From positions 62,001-126,000 of the forward strand of contig NZ_NRGS01000004.1 of the NCBI RefSeq assembly GCF_002332425.1: a stretch of 64,000 nt of DNA, read 5' to 3'. The DNA is from Brachybacterium alimentarium (lineage in GTDB: Bacteria > Actinomycetota > Actinomycetes > Actinomycetales > Dermabacteraceae). The notes beneath the pieces are model-generated. The model searched no databases and was not told the DNA's origin. It saw only the letters and a list, made by a program, of their open reading frames with translations. A program made the translations under genes and the position numbers. This document shows positions 1 through 8,913 of the stretch, piece by piece; positions within the stretch are counted from its first letter, which is position 1, and each line of letters starts with the position of its first letter.

Positions 1-786
<786 letters not shown>

Positions 787-871
787 GGCCGCATTCTTTG
801 TCATGGTTTTGCCGAAAGTACGATTTTCGAGAACAACACCGGTGGATTTACCGAGTACAAGTCCGCATCCG

Positions 872-907
872 ACCGCTCGCACCGCTCTCACCGCTCTCAC
901 CGGCTCA
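872..907. repeat. 9-bp tandem repeat at the end of the SDR gene
   Basis: About four copies of a 9-bp unit (accgctctc and variants) run directly into the stop codon of the SDR gene at 905-907. It is one of several short-unit arrays in this window that abut gene ends. Confidence 0.75.
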
Positions 908-1648
908 GATGACGGAGCGGCCCCCATCGATGCGCACGTTCTCCCCGGTGATCATCGCGGAGTCCTTCCCGGCCAGGAAGAGGGCCAGCGAGGCGATCTC
1001 CTCGGGCGTCACGAAACGTCCGGCAGGAATCTGCGCGCGGGCGTTCTCGCCCTTCTCCCCCACCCAGATCTCCCGTGCGAGCGCGGTATCGGCGATGGTC
1101 GGCGAGATGGCGTTGATGGTGACCCCGCGGTCTGCCCATTCCACGGCGAGCACGCGGGTGAATCCGAGGACTCCGGCCTTGCTCGCGGAATAGGCGGCAT
1201 GCTCGGGCAGCCCGATCTCCGCGGCCTGGGAGACGATGTTGACGATGCGTCCGTAGCCGGCCTCGAGCATGGCGCGGCCGGCAGCCTGGGCCATGAAGAA
1301 GCTGCCGGAGAGGTTCACGGCGAGGGTCGAGCTCCAGTCCTTCTCGGAGAGGTCCTCACCGGGAGCGAAGCGGCCGATGCCGGCGGAGTTCACGAGGATG
1401 GTCGGGGCGCCGATCTCGGCGACGACACGATCCACCGCGCCGGCGGCCTCCGAGGCGTCGGCGATGTTCGCGCTCACGGCGAGATGGCCCTCCCCGGGAA
1501 GGCCGCCGATGGCGTCGGCGAGCGCGGGCGCGATGTCGACCCCCACGATCCGGGCGCCCTGCTCGGCGAGCCGGGCGGCGACGGTGTGGCCGATCCCGGC
1601 CGCTGCGCCCGTGACGATGGCGATCTGTCCGGTGAAGTCGGTGCTCAT
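905..1648 (-). CDS. SDR family NAD(P)-dependent oxidoreductase
   Basis: Classical short-chain dehydrogenase/reductase of 247 residues, the usual length. The nucleotide-binding motif TGAAAGIG is at 13-20, the NSAG motif at 87-90, and the catalytic Ser140, Tyr153 and Lys157 (YSASK) are in place. The C-terminal IDGGRSV segment is typical of FabG-like members that oxidise or reduce sugars, polyols or 3-oxoacyl groups. Asp38 after the second strand (GVDIA) favours NAD over NADP. The ATG start has CAGGAGAC upstream. Substrate cannot be deduced: it is divergent from an esterase gene and has no pathway neighbours. Confidence 0.9.
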   Translation of the reverse strand: MSTDFTGQIAIVTGAAAGIGHTVAARLAEQGARIVGVDIAPALADAIGGLPGEGHLAVSANIADASEAAGAVDRVVAEIGAPTILVNSAGIGRFAPGEDLSEKDWSSTLAVNLSGSFFMAQAAGRAMLEAGYGRIVNIVSQAAEIGLPEHAAYSASKAGVLGFTRVLAVEWADRGVTINAISPTIADTALAREIWVGEKGENARAQIPAGRFVTPEEIASLALFLAGKDSAMITGENVRIDGGRSVI

Positions 1649-1760
1649 GGGAGCGTCTCCTGTCCTGCGGCGGCGGGCCCGGTGCGCGCATCCCGGTGGT
1701 CAGGATCCGCGGCGGCCGATGACTGCGTGCTCGCGATGTGATTGCCTTGTGCTTCCATTG

Positions 1761-1816
1761 TCCCTCTTCCCTCTCTTCCCTCTCTTCCCTCTCTTCCCTC
1801 TCTTCCCTCTCTTCCG
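1761..1816. repeat. 9-bp tandem repeat between divergent SDR and esterase genes
   Basis: Six copies of a pyrimidine-only unit (tctcttccc register) lie between the divergent starts of the SDR gene and the esterase gene. The frame of the esterase stays open through the array (Ser-Leu-Pro repeats). I treat it as untranslated because homologous esterase sequence only begins after 1868. A purine/pyrimidine-skewed array of this kind could affect promoter spacing. Confidence 0.85.
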
Positions 1817-1867
1817 TCTCCCGGTCAGCCCTGCCCGTCTGCCGCTTGCCCGACGTCCCGCCTCCCG

Positions 1868-3175
1868 ATGGAGCTGCCGATGCCTCTGCCCGCCTCCGAC
1901 GATCTGCTGTTCCCCGCCGCGCTGTGGCAGCCCCGCCCTCGCTCCGGCGGCCCGGAGGAGCCGCTGCCGATCACACGGCGGGACGAGCTGGGGATAGAGA
2001 CCGCCGCGGCCTCGGCCGACGGCTCGCCCCTTGGCGCCGGCCCGGCGTTCGGGGAGGGCCCCCGGGTCATCTCGCGGGGCGGCGACACGGCGCTGGTGCA
2101 CTTCCGGCACGCTGCCCGCGCGGCGACGGCGGTGGCGCTGCAGGCCAACGGCTGGTGGCGGCCGGAGCCGCGGGAGGCCTGCGATCTGCGGCCGACGGGG
2201 AACGGCTGGTGGGAGGGCACCTTCGAGGTCCCCGCGGACTGGCGCGCCACCTACGGGTATGTCGAGCACGAGGAGGACGGCGACCCGCCCTGGTGGGAGT
2301 CGGGGCTCAAGGATCCCGGCGCCCCCGTGGTCTCGGACCTGTCCAATCCGCGGCGCCATCGGGCGGCGCGCGGAGGCGCGCAGCGCGCGGTGATCTGCGT
2401 GCCGGACGACGGACCGTTCACCCCGGGCCTGGTGAGGGACGGCGAGCCCTCCCCTCTCCTGCACACCCTGGCGACGCGCGAGGGCGAGCCGGTCACCCGG
2501 TGGTGGGCCTCACGGCCCGGCGATCCGGGCTGCGAGGACTTGGATCCCTCCGCGCCCCTCCCCCTGCTGATCGTCACGGACGGCCTGCAGCACGTCGACC
2601 AGCTGGGCACACCCTCCCGGCTGCGCCGCGGAGTGGCGGCCGGGATCCTGCCGCCGCTGGCCGCGGTGTTCGTCGAGTCCGGGCCGTCCCGCAGCGAGGT
2701 GCTGGGGGTGCCCGGCGGTCACGCGCGCTGGATCGCCGAGCAGCTGGCGCCGCGGCTGCGGGAGGAGGGCCTCCGCGACAGCACCGGAGACGTGCCGCTG
2801 ACCGATCAGGCCTCGCGGACGATCGTGACCGGCTCCAGCTTCGGCGGGCTCACCGCACTGTTCGCCGTGGCACGGGCACCGCAGCTGATCGGTACCGCGA
2901 TCGCGCAGTCGGTGTCCCTGTGGCGCTACGAGGAGGGGGCGCTCGTGGAGCCGCTGCGTCGGGCGGCCCGGCAGCACCCGTTGCGACTGCGCCTGCATGC
3001 CGGGCGCTTCGAGGGCACCATGCCCGCGCGGGCCGCGGCCCTGCTGGACGGGCTCACCGCAGGCGCAGGCACCGATGACCGGCTCGATGCCACCCTCGCC
3101 GTGCACAGCGGCGGCCATGACTGGGCGTGGTGGCAGCCGATGATGCTGCAGGAGCTCGCCGCACTGCTGCGCTGA
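1868..3175 (+). CDS. Enterochelin (enterobactin) esterase-like alpha/beta hydrolase
   Basis: Protein of about 435 residues resembling Fes/IroD esterases, cytoplasmic enzymes that hydrolyse ferric siderophore trilactones to release iron. The N-terminal part (about 70-150) resembles the Fes N-terminal domain (GNGWWEGTFEVP, then a YGYVEH strand). The C-terminal esterase-D-type domain has the nucleophile elbow GSSFGG with Ser324 and a late His417 in SGGHDWAWW, as in the family. No siderophore synthesis or uptake gene is adjacent. The start is uncertain: ATG 1868 has no clear ribosome site, ATG 1880 is an alternative, and the frame is open upstream through a tandem repeat. Confidence 0.8.
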   Translation: MELPMPLPASDDLLFPAALWQPRPRSGGPEEPLPITRRDELGIETAAASADGSPLGAGPAFGEGPRVISRGGDTALVHFRHAARAATAVALQANGWWRPEPREACDLRPTGNGWWEGTFEVPADWRATYGYVEHEEDGDPPWWESGLKDPGAPVVSDLSNPRRHRAARGGAQRAVICVPDDGPFTPGLVRDGEPSPLLHTLATREGEPVTRWWASRPGDPGCEDLDPSAPLPLLIVTDGLQHVDQLGTPSRLRRGVAAGILPPLAAVFVESGPSRSEVLGVPGGHARWIAEQLAPRLREEGLRDSTGDVPLTDQASRTIVTGSSFGGLTALFAVARAPQLIGTAIAQSVSLWRYEEGALVEPLRRAARQHPLRLRLHAGRFEGTMPARAAALLDGLTAGAGTDDRLDATLAVHSGGHDWAWWQPMMLQELAALLR

Positions 3176-3176
3176 G

Positions 3177-3237
3177 CGCGAGCCAGCGAGCCAGCGAGCC
3201 AGCGAGCCAGCGAGCCAGCGAGCCGGCGAGCCGAGGG
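3177..3237. repeat. 8-bp tandem repeat immediately after the esterase stop codon
   Basis: Six to seven copies of gagccagc begin two bases after the TGA of the esterase gene and end about 30 bases before the next gene. The last two units diverge (gccggcga, gccgaggg). Confidence 0.9.
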
Positions 3238-3265
3238 TGCCCCGGAACGTTCTAGGATCGTGCGG

Positions 3266-3718
3266 GTGACCGTCCCCCGTGCCCTGACCCCGCTGGGAGC
3301 CGCCTGGCGTGTGCTCGCACTGCTGGCCTGTCTGGCAGTGCTGGTCACCGGCCAGTTCCTCCGCTCGAACGACCTCTTCCCCTTCGGTGTGCTGGATCAG
3401 TTCTCCAGCGGCACCGATCCCGACGGCGAAGTGGTCAACACCTGCCTGCAGGGTCAGCGGGAGGGCGGCGCACCGTTCGACATCGACTTCGGCCCGCGCA
3501 GCGTCGGGATCGCGCGAGCCGATGTGGAGAACACCCTGCCCGCGATCGAGGCGGACCCTGATCTGCTGGCCCCGCTCGCCGCGGAGTACGACCGTCGCCA
3601 CCTCGACGAGGAGCCGCTGAGCGTGCTCGTGCTGTGCCAGCGCATCACGACGCTGCGGGACGGCTCGGCCCATGGTGAGGTCGAATTCGTGGAGGTCACG
3701 AGGTGGACGGCCACATGA
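3266..3718 (+). CDS. Small single-pass membrane/secreted protein paired with HTTM-like protein
   Basis: Hypothetical protein of 150 residues with one N-terminal hydrophobic segment (about 9-30, ALLACLAVLVTGQ) and a polar extracytoplasmic remainder. GTG 3266 is chosen because TAGGAT ends seven bases before it, a leaderless promoter layout; GTG 3260 is also in frame. The 3' end overlaps the next gene by 16 bases, implying translational coupling with the HTTM-like protein. Topology and position recall the DUF5819/HTTM pair at 17.6-19.7 kb, though I see no clear sequence similarity to DUF5819. Function unknown. Confidence 0.7.
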   Translation: MTVPRALTPLGAAWRVLALLACLAVLVTGQFLRSNDLFPFGVLDQFSSGTDPDGEVVNTCLQGQREGGAPFDIDFGPRSVGIARADVENTLPAIEADPDLLAPLAAEYDRRHLDEEPLSVLVLCQRITTLRDGSAHGEVEFVEVTRWTAT

Positions 3719-4647
3719 GATCGATCCTGCTCCCCACGCTGCCCACCGCGCGGATCCACGTGCTCCGCGTCATCGTGTACGCCTTCGTCATCCTGGACAT
3801 CCTCACCCTCTCCGGGGACGTCGTCGCCCATGCCGGCAACGCCGAGTACTACACGCCGCTGCTGCTGGCCCGCATCCTGCATCTTCCGGCGATGACCTCA
3901 CTGGTCGCGCAGCTCCTGCGGGCGCTGATCATCGTGGCCTGCGTGGCCGCCGTCGCCGGCGTGACGCCCCGCATCACCGGTGCCGTGGTCGCGATCGGCT
4001 ACTGGGTGTGGATGCTCTACAGCCAGGGATACGGCTACGTCGCCCACGACCACATGGCTCTGATGGTCGCTGTCGCGGTGCTGCCGACGGTCGCGACGCC
4101 CCCGCTCTTCGGCGACGGCGGGTCGGTGGGCTCCGCAGCCGGCCGTCCGGCGGGATCCGCGGCCGACGGGTCCGTCGGCGGGGGCACGGTCGGCGAGGAG
4201 CCGCGCAGCGAGGCGGCCGGCTGGGCGCTGCGCTGCATCCAGATCGCGGTGGTGGCCACCTACTTCTTCTCGATCGTGCCCAAGATCCTCTATACGGGCT
4301 CCCTCGCGGCCTGGGCGAACAGCGCGATCCTCACCTGGGCATCGCTGCGCCGCGGCAGCGTGCTGGCGCACTGGCTGGTGGAGAACGTGCCCTGGATCTT
4401 CGTCCCCGCGCAGTGGGGCGGCGTCGCGCTGGAGGCCCTCTCCCCCGTCGTGCTCTTCCTGCGCGGACGCGCGCTGTACGTCGCGATCGCCGTGTACATG
4501 AGCTTCCACCTCGCCACCCTCGTGCTGCTGGGCATCCACTTCCTGCCCACCGTCATCTGCTGGGCGGCGTTCCTGCCGCTGGAGCGCTGGCGCGAGCTGG
4601 GAGGCAGCCGGAAGCACCGCCGACAGCAGATCCGGTTCGCCGGCTGA
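3703..4647 (+). CDS. HTTM-like (vitamin K-dependent gamma-carboxylase-related) integral membrane protein
   Basis: Polytopic membrane protein of 314 residues with about seven to eight hydrophobic segments. Features typical of HTTM proteins are an Arg-led first helix, a HDHMALMVAVAVLP segment in the middle, and a later helix with IQIAVVATYFFSIVPKILY. A Gly/Ala/Ser-rich loop of about 40 residues follows the HDHM segment. GTG 3703 is preceded by GGAGG (seven bases) inside the upstream gene; ATG 3715 is an alternative. It forms a two-gene operon with the upstream small protein. Bacterial HTTM proteins have no firmly established reaction, so carboxylase activity should not be assumed. Confidence 0.72.
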   Translation: MDGHMRSILLPTLPTARIHVLRVIVYAFVILDILTLSGDVVAHAGNAEYYTPLLLARILHLPAMTSLVAQLLRALIIVACVAAVAGVTPRITGAVVAIGYWVWMLYSQGYGYVAHDHMALMVAVAVLPTVATPPLFGDGGSVGSAAGRPAGSAADGSVGGGTVGEEPRSEAAGWALRCIQIAVVATYFFSIVPKILYTGSLAAWANSAILTWASLRRGSVLAHWLVENVPWIFVPAQWGGVALEALSPVVLFLRGRALYVAIAVYMSFHLATLVLLGIHFLPTVICWAAFLPLERWRELGGSRKHRRQQIRFAG

Positions 4648-4794
4648 GCGACGGACGGCCAGGCCTGCAGTGCGTGGCACCGCCGAGCAACCGGTAAGTC
4701 CCAGGGGGAGCGAGTCGATCCAGGAGGGCCCCATTGCCCGCTCCCTACCTCGTGCGGCGACGCAAGTGCCGCGAGCGAACGCGCCCCGTACGAT

Positions 4795-4950
4795 ATGTCG
4801 GAGGTGAGCAGACGGGCCTTCTCGGTATCGGGCGTCGCGCAGCTGATCGCCCAGCTGGGGACCTCGCGGATGCTGGCTCCGCTCGGTGTGGTCGCCGCTG
4901 CGTTCGTCATCGGGGGATGGTGGCCCCACCCGAGGGATAGGAGGCGGTGA
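4795..4950 (+). CDS. Putative 51-residue membrane peptide upstream of LASTG protein
   Basis: Short open frame encoding 51 residues with one hydrophobic stretch (RMLAPLGVVAAAFVIGGWW) and a basic tail. Its TGA overlaps the ATG of the LASTG-protein gene (TGATG), so translation would be coupled. The ATG at 4795 has no obvious ribosome site; an internal GTG at 4804 is also possible. Upstream, AGGAGG sits five bases before an ATT (4733) that opens a 24-codon frame ending at this GTG, so a two-step leader arrangement is conceivable. It may also be a remnant. Low confidence. Confidence 0.3.
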   Translation: MSEVSRRAFSVSGVAQLIAQLGTSRMLAPLGVVAAAFVIGGWWPHPRDRRR

Positions 4951-5774
4951 TGTACAGGAACCGACGTCTTGCACTGTTCCTCGGCGCTGCACTGGCCCTG
5001 CTGCTGGGCGCCTCGTCCCTCGCCTCCGCGGCCGGCCCCGAAAAGATCGTGCAGGGCCGCTACCTGCAAATCGTCTCGTCGATGTCGGAGGACGCGGACA
5101 ACCTCTCCCCCGGAGACAGCGCCCGGTGGACCGTGGGGGTCTCGGCAGATGGGGTCGAGGACGGGATGATCCGCCGCACGCTCGTCGTCGACGGCGCCCT
5201 GGCCCCCTACGTGCTGGTGAGCGTCGAGTCCTGCGCCTCCCGCCCCTCCGGGGACGCCTGCCCGGATGCGACCACGCTGGTGAAGGAGCACGCCCCCACC
5301 GCAGGCCGCACGATCGACCTGGGCAGCCAGAACACCACCTCGCAGGACTGGCTGGCGGTCAGGGTGACGTTATCCCCGAAAGCCCCCGACTCTGCGCAGG
5401 CACTCGCCGGATCGCTGCGCCTGCACGCCCGAGGGGCCGGTGAGGACATCGGCGCCACACCACCCGGGGGCGACGATGAGGGTTCCGGCGGCGACGGTTC
5501 CGGCGAGGGCGGATCCGACGGTTCGGACGGCTCAGACGGTCCTCTCGGGAGCTCCGACGGGTCCGGCGCTGGCTCCGGGCCTGCCGAGGGGCCCGAGGGC
5601 TCCGTCCACGGCGACGCCGGTGACCAGGCGGGTGTCGGGAATCAGGCATCGGTCCAGCAGGGACTTCCCGGCTTCCTGGCCTCCACGGGATTCGAGCTCG
5701 TCCTGTGGCTGCTCGCAGCGGCCACGATCATCCTGATCGGCGCCCACCTGCGTCATGGGCGGAGCGTTCGATGA
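4950..5774 (+). CDS. Secreted LASTG-type sortase substrate
   Basis: Surface protein of 274 residues. A signal peptide (residues 1-27, ending SLASAAG) precedes a globular region (about 28-160) that I do not recognise. A low-complexity Gly/Ser/Asp stretch (about 170-215) looks like a wall-spanning linker. The C-terminus has LASTG at 243-247 followed by a hydrophobic helix and an Arg-rich tail, the organisation of a class E sortase substrate; SrtE prefers LAxTG, and a class E sortase is encoded at 8.9-9.8 kb. The ATG start has AGGAGG five bases upstream and overlaps the stop of a short upstream frame. Confidence 0.82.
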   Translation: MYRNRRLALFLGAALALLLGASSLASAAGPEKIVQGRYLQIVSSMSEDADNLSPGDSARWTVGVSADGVEDGMIRRTLVVDGALAPYVLVSVESCASRPSGDACPDATTLVKEHAPTAGRTIDLGSQNTTSQDWLAVRVTLSPKAPDSAQALAGSLRLHARGAGEDIGATPPGGDDEGSGGDGSGEGGSDGSDGSDGPLGSSDGSGAGSGPAEGPEGSVHGDAGDQAGVGNQASVQQGLPGFLASTGFELVLWLLAAATIILIGAHLRHGRSVR

Positions 5775-5948
5775 CCGCCGACGCACCCTGTACCCACAAA
5801 TCGCCGGATAGGCCTCCTTCGGCTGGGTCCTGGAGCGGGCAGCGCGCCGGGCCGGCCGGGACCTGGCCCTGACCGCTCTCGAGCAGCGATGGCATCACAG
5901 GGCCCATATTCCCTGGCCGCCAGCGCCCCGTGGGCCTAGTCTGCTCCG

Positions 5949-7583
5949 GTGCACCACGACCCCGACGCCTCCGAGCACACCGATATGACACGCCCCAAAT
6001 CCTTCTCCGCGGACGATGCCCGCGCCCCGGTCGCATCCGCCCCGGCGCGCACGTCGGACGCCATCGACCCGCGCAGCCGCAGCGTGATCATCCTGCTGCT
6101 GGTCAGCGCGTTCGTCGTGATCCTCAACGAGACGATCCTGTCGGTGGCGCTGCCGCCGATCATGGACGACCTCGACCTCGCGGAGACCACCGCGCAGTGG
6201 CTGACCACCGGCTTCATGCTCACCATGGCCGTGGTCATCCCCACCACCGGATATCTGATGGGGCGCTTCTCGACCCGTCAGGTGTTCACCATCGCGATGA
6301 CCACGTTCACCGTGGGAACCCTGATCTGCGCCGTCTCCCCGTCGTTCCTGCCGCTGCTGGCCGGTCGCATCGTGCAGGCCTCGGGCACCGCGATCATGAT
6401 GCCGCTGCTGATGACCACGGTAATGAACCTGGTGCCGCCCTCGAAGCACGGCATGGTCATGGGCAACATCTCGATCGTCATCTCCGTGGCCCCGGCGCTC
6501 GGCCCCACGATCTCCGGGCTGATCCTGTCGTTCGCGCCGTGGCGCGCCCTGTTCCTGCTGGTGCTGCCGATCGCCGTGATCGCCCTGCTGTTCGGGCTGC
6601 GCCGCATCGAGAACGTCGACGAGGCCACCGCCCAACCCGTGGACCTGCTGTCCGTGGCGCTGTCCGGCGTCGGCTTCGGCACCCTGGTGTACGGGCTCAC
6701 CGGCATCTCCGGTGGTCAGGACCAGTCCGCAGCGGCCGACGCCGCGTCCGACGCCGTCTCCGGCGGGGCGCCGACCGCGGCGATCGTCTGCCTCGTCATC
6801 GGGGTCGTCTCGCTCGCGCTGTTCGTGTGGCGCCAGGTGCTGCTGCAGAAGGTCGAGCGCGCACTGCTGGATCTGCGCACCTTCGCCACCCGCAACTTCA
6901 GCGTCGCGGTGGGGCTGATGGTGGTGATGATGGGCGCCATGTTCGGCGTGGTCGTGCTGCTGCCGATCTTCCTGCAGCGCGTGGCGGAGCTGTCCACCCT
7001 CCAGGTGGGTCTGATGATGCTGCCGGGTGGCCTGGCGATGGGCCTGCTCGCCCCGCTGGTGGGCCGCCTGTTCGACAGGGTCGGGCCGCGGCCGCTGCTG
7101 GTCCCGGGCCTGATCGCCGTGGTGATCGGCATCGGGATCATGTCTCGCGTGCCCGAGCAGGCGTGGCTGATCGTGGTGGGCCACGTGGTGATGTCCCTGG
7201 GCCTCGCCTTCGTGTTCACGCCGCTGATGACCACTGCCCTGGGCTCGCTGCCCAAGCGTCTGTACCCGCACGGCTCGGCGATCGTCGGCACCGTGCAGCA
7301 GGTGGCGGGCGCCGCCGGCGCCGCGCTGATGGTCTCGATCATGTCGCGCGTCGCCTCCGGAACCGTCGCGGACGGCGGCACCCACCTCGAGGGCATCGCG
7401 AGCGGCACCTCGGTGGCGTTCACGCTCTCGGCAGTGCTCGGCGTTGCGACCGTGGTGATCGCGCTGTTCATCCGCCGCAATCCGGCCGACGCCGCGAACG
7501 CGCCGGTCGCTGCTGCGGAGGCTCCGAAGAGCTCCGAGGGACCGGACGTCCGGTCCTCGGAGGGCCCGGGCGCCGCCGGCTGA
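5949..7583 (+). CDS. DHA2-family MFS multidrug exporter
   Basis: Drug:H+ antiporter of the 14-helix DHA2 (EmrB/QacA) type, 544 residues. The first helix carries LNETILSVALPPI (motif D1-like), helix 4 the RIVQASGTAIMMPL motif B, and helix 5 the APALGPTISG motif C typical of exporters. A D/A-rich loop (about 225-275) sits between helices 6 and 8, and the tail after helix 14 is Ala/Glu/Ser-rich. GTG 5949 follows TAGTCT by six bases, indicating a leaderless message; ATG 5985 is an alternative start. There is no adjacent regulator, so substrate is unknown. Confidence 0.88.
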   Translation: MHHDPDASEHTDMTRPKSFSADDARAPVASAPARTSDAIDPRSRSVIILLLVSAFVVILNETILSVALPPIMDDLDLAETTAQWLTTGFMLTMAVVIPTTGYLMGRFSTRQVFTIAMTTFTVGTLICAVSPSFLPLLAGRIVQASGTAIMMPLLMTTVMNLVPPSKHGMVMGNISIVISVAPALGPTISGLILSFAPWRALFLLVLPIAVIALLFGLRRIENVDEATAQPVDLLSVALSGVGFGTLVYGLTGISGGQDQSAAADAASDAVSGGAPTAAIVCLVIGVVSLALFVWRQVLLQKVERALLDLRTFATRNFSVAVGLMVVMMGAMFGVVVLLPIFLQRVAELSTLQVGLMMLPGGLAMGLLAPLVGRLFDRVGPRPLLVPGLIAVVIGIGIMSRVPEQAWLIVVGHVVMSLGLAFVFTPLMTTALGSLPKRLYPHGSAIVGTVQQVAGAAGAALMVSIMSRVASGTVADGGTHLEGIASGTSVAFTLSAVLGVATVVIALFIRRNPADAANAPVAAAEAPKSSEGPDVRSSEGPGAAG

Positions 7584-7629
7584 CGGCGGACCTTCGCCAC
7601 CGGCCCGTGGGTGCATGCCATGATGGAGC

Positions 7630-8676
7630 GTGCGTAAAGACCAGCCATCTGAGCCGACGACGGCGGACACCCCTCCCACACCGCGTCGATCCCCTGTCGC
7701 ACGTCGCACGGCGGGCAGCCCCAGAGCGCTCCGATCCCCTGATCGGCACCCGCGGAATCGTTCGGGGAACGTCTCTGAGCCGCGCTGGCACCGGCGCGCG
7801 CAGAACACGGTCGTCGCCGTCCTTCTTCTTGGAGCCGTGTGCGTTGCAGGGTGCACGCCTCAGGCCCCGGCCGGCGACGTTCCGTCCACCTCCTCGAGTG
7901 GCGCCACGGACGATTCCACGAGCTCGCCAAGTGAGGACCCCGCGACCGTTTCGTCCTGCAGGTCGTTCTGGGGCGACCCAAACTATGGTGCACGGCTGTC
8001 CAGGGATGTTCTCGACCGGGCGGCGACCGCGCCGTCAGCTGGCCCCAGCGATCCTGATTTCTATGCGTTGACCGGCGAAGACGTTGAGAGAGAGTTCTCG
8101 GAGGCGCCTGCGCCGATCAGAGAGGCTGCCGACCCGCTGGCGACCTGGATGCGCGAGCAGCCTGCGCGAGGGAGCGACGCGGATCTGGACGCCTTCGAGG
8201 ACGCGTGGGCCGGGCTGGCCTCCGCCTGCGCACCGTCTTCGGAGGCCGCAGCATGGGTCGGTGGGGACGGCGAGGCCAGCACGAAGCCCGCCGCGCTCGT
8301 CTGCGCAGATGTTTTCGATACACCCTCGACGCTGACGATCTTTCATAACGCCAACGTCCTGACGTCGAACATGTTCAAGCTGGTCGGACGCAGCGCCATG
8401 ACAGTCCCCGAGGACCGCATCGACGAGGTGCAGGCCACCAGAGATCTCCTCGAGGAGGAGATTGACGTGGTCGACGACGATGCTGTTCGCGAGGCCCTGA
8501 CAGATATTCAGCAGCCGTTCACCGATGCCCTCCACGGCGATCTGTATTCGGATGGCCTTCAGGAGCCCCTGGATCGACTTGGCCCCGCCTGCACGGATGC
8601 CGGGTATTTCGTGTCGCCTTCCGATGACGACAGCCAGCACGATGGAGACGACAGCCAGCACGATGGACTTGCATGA
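7630..8676 (+). CDS. Putative lipoprotein of unknown function
   Basis: Protein of up to 348 residues with a hydrophobic segment ending in a lipobox-like VCVAGC near residue 75, followed by a Ser/Thr/Asp-rich linker, so a membrane-anchored extracytoplasmic protein is likely. The remaining 250 residues are acidic and mostly helical in appearance, with no family I recognise. GTG 7630 is five bases after CATGAT, compatible with leaderless translation, but gives an unusually long 55-residue basic N-terminus before the hydrophobic segment. The C-terminus repeats DDSQHDG twice, from a 21-bp direct repeat at 8626-8667. Confidence 0.6.
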   Translation: MRKDQPSEPTTADTPPTPRRSPVARRTAGSPRALRSPDRHPRNRSGNVSEPRWHRRAQNTVVAVLLLGAVCVAGCTPQAPAGDVPSTSSSGATDDSTSSPSEDPATVSSCRSFWGDPNYGARLSRDVLDRAATAPSAGPSDPDFYALTGEDVEREFSEAPAPIREAADPLATWMREQPARGSDADLDAFEDAWAGLASACAPSSEAAAWVGGDGEASTKPAALVCADVFDTPSTLTIFHNANVLTSNMFKLVGRSAMTVPEDRIDEVQATRDLLEEEIDVVDDDAVREALTDIQQPFTDALHGDLYSDGLQEPLDRLGPACTDAGYFVSPSDDDSQHDGDDSQHDGLA

Positions 8677-8730
8677 CCATCGCCGTGCCGACGGAGCTCG
8701 CGGGACGGGCAGCCATGTCCTGAGGCGCGT

Positions 8731-8913
8731 CTATGGCCCAGCCGGTGCGTCTCCGTGCGTCTCGACGAGGCCGTCGTTGAAGGGCATGTAGGGCGCGATG
8801 GCAGGGAAGACCACACCGAACAGCGCGACGATGATCACCGCGAGGAGAAGCACGGTGATGGCGATACGCACCCATAGGGTGCCGGGGAGGTGTCGGAACA
8901 TCCAGGCGTACAT
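8731..8913 (-). CDS. Small membrane protein coupled to sortase E
   Basis: Sixty-residue protein with one long hydrophobic helix (about 15-40, IAITVLLLAVIIVALFGVVF) and an N-terminal MYAWMFRHLPG segment. Its ATG overlaps the sortase TGA (TGATG), and GAGGAG lies eight bases upstream, so co-translation with the sortase is clear. Small proteins of this kind commonly follow class E sortase genes in actinobacteria. A role as assembly partner or chaperone is inference. Confidence 0.75.
   Translation of the reverse strand: MYAWMFRHLPGTLWVRIAITVLLLAVIIVALFGVVFPAIAPYMPFNDGLVETHGDAPAGP

Noticed and set aside
1742..1867. N-terminal extension of the esterase through the 9-bp repeat
   Set aside because: It would encode Ser-Leu-Pro repeats of no known domain; the fold starts after 1868.
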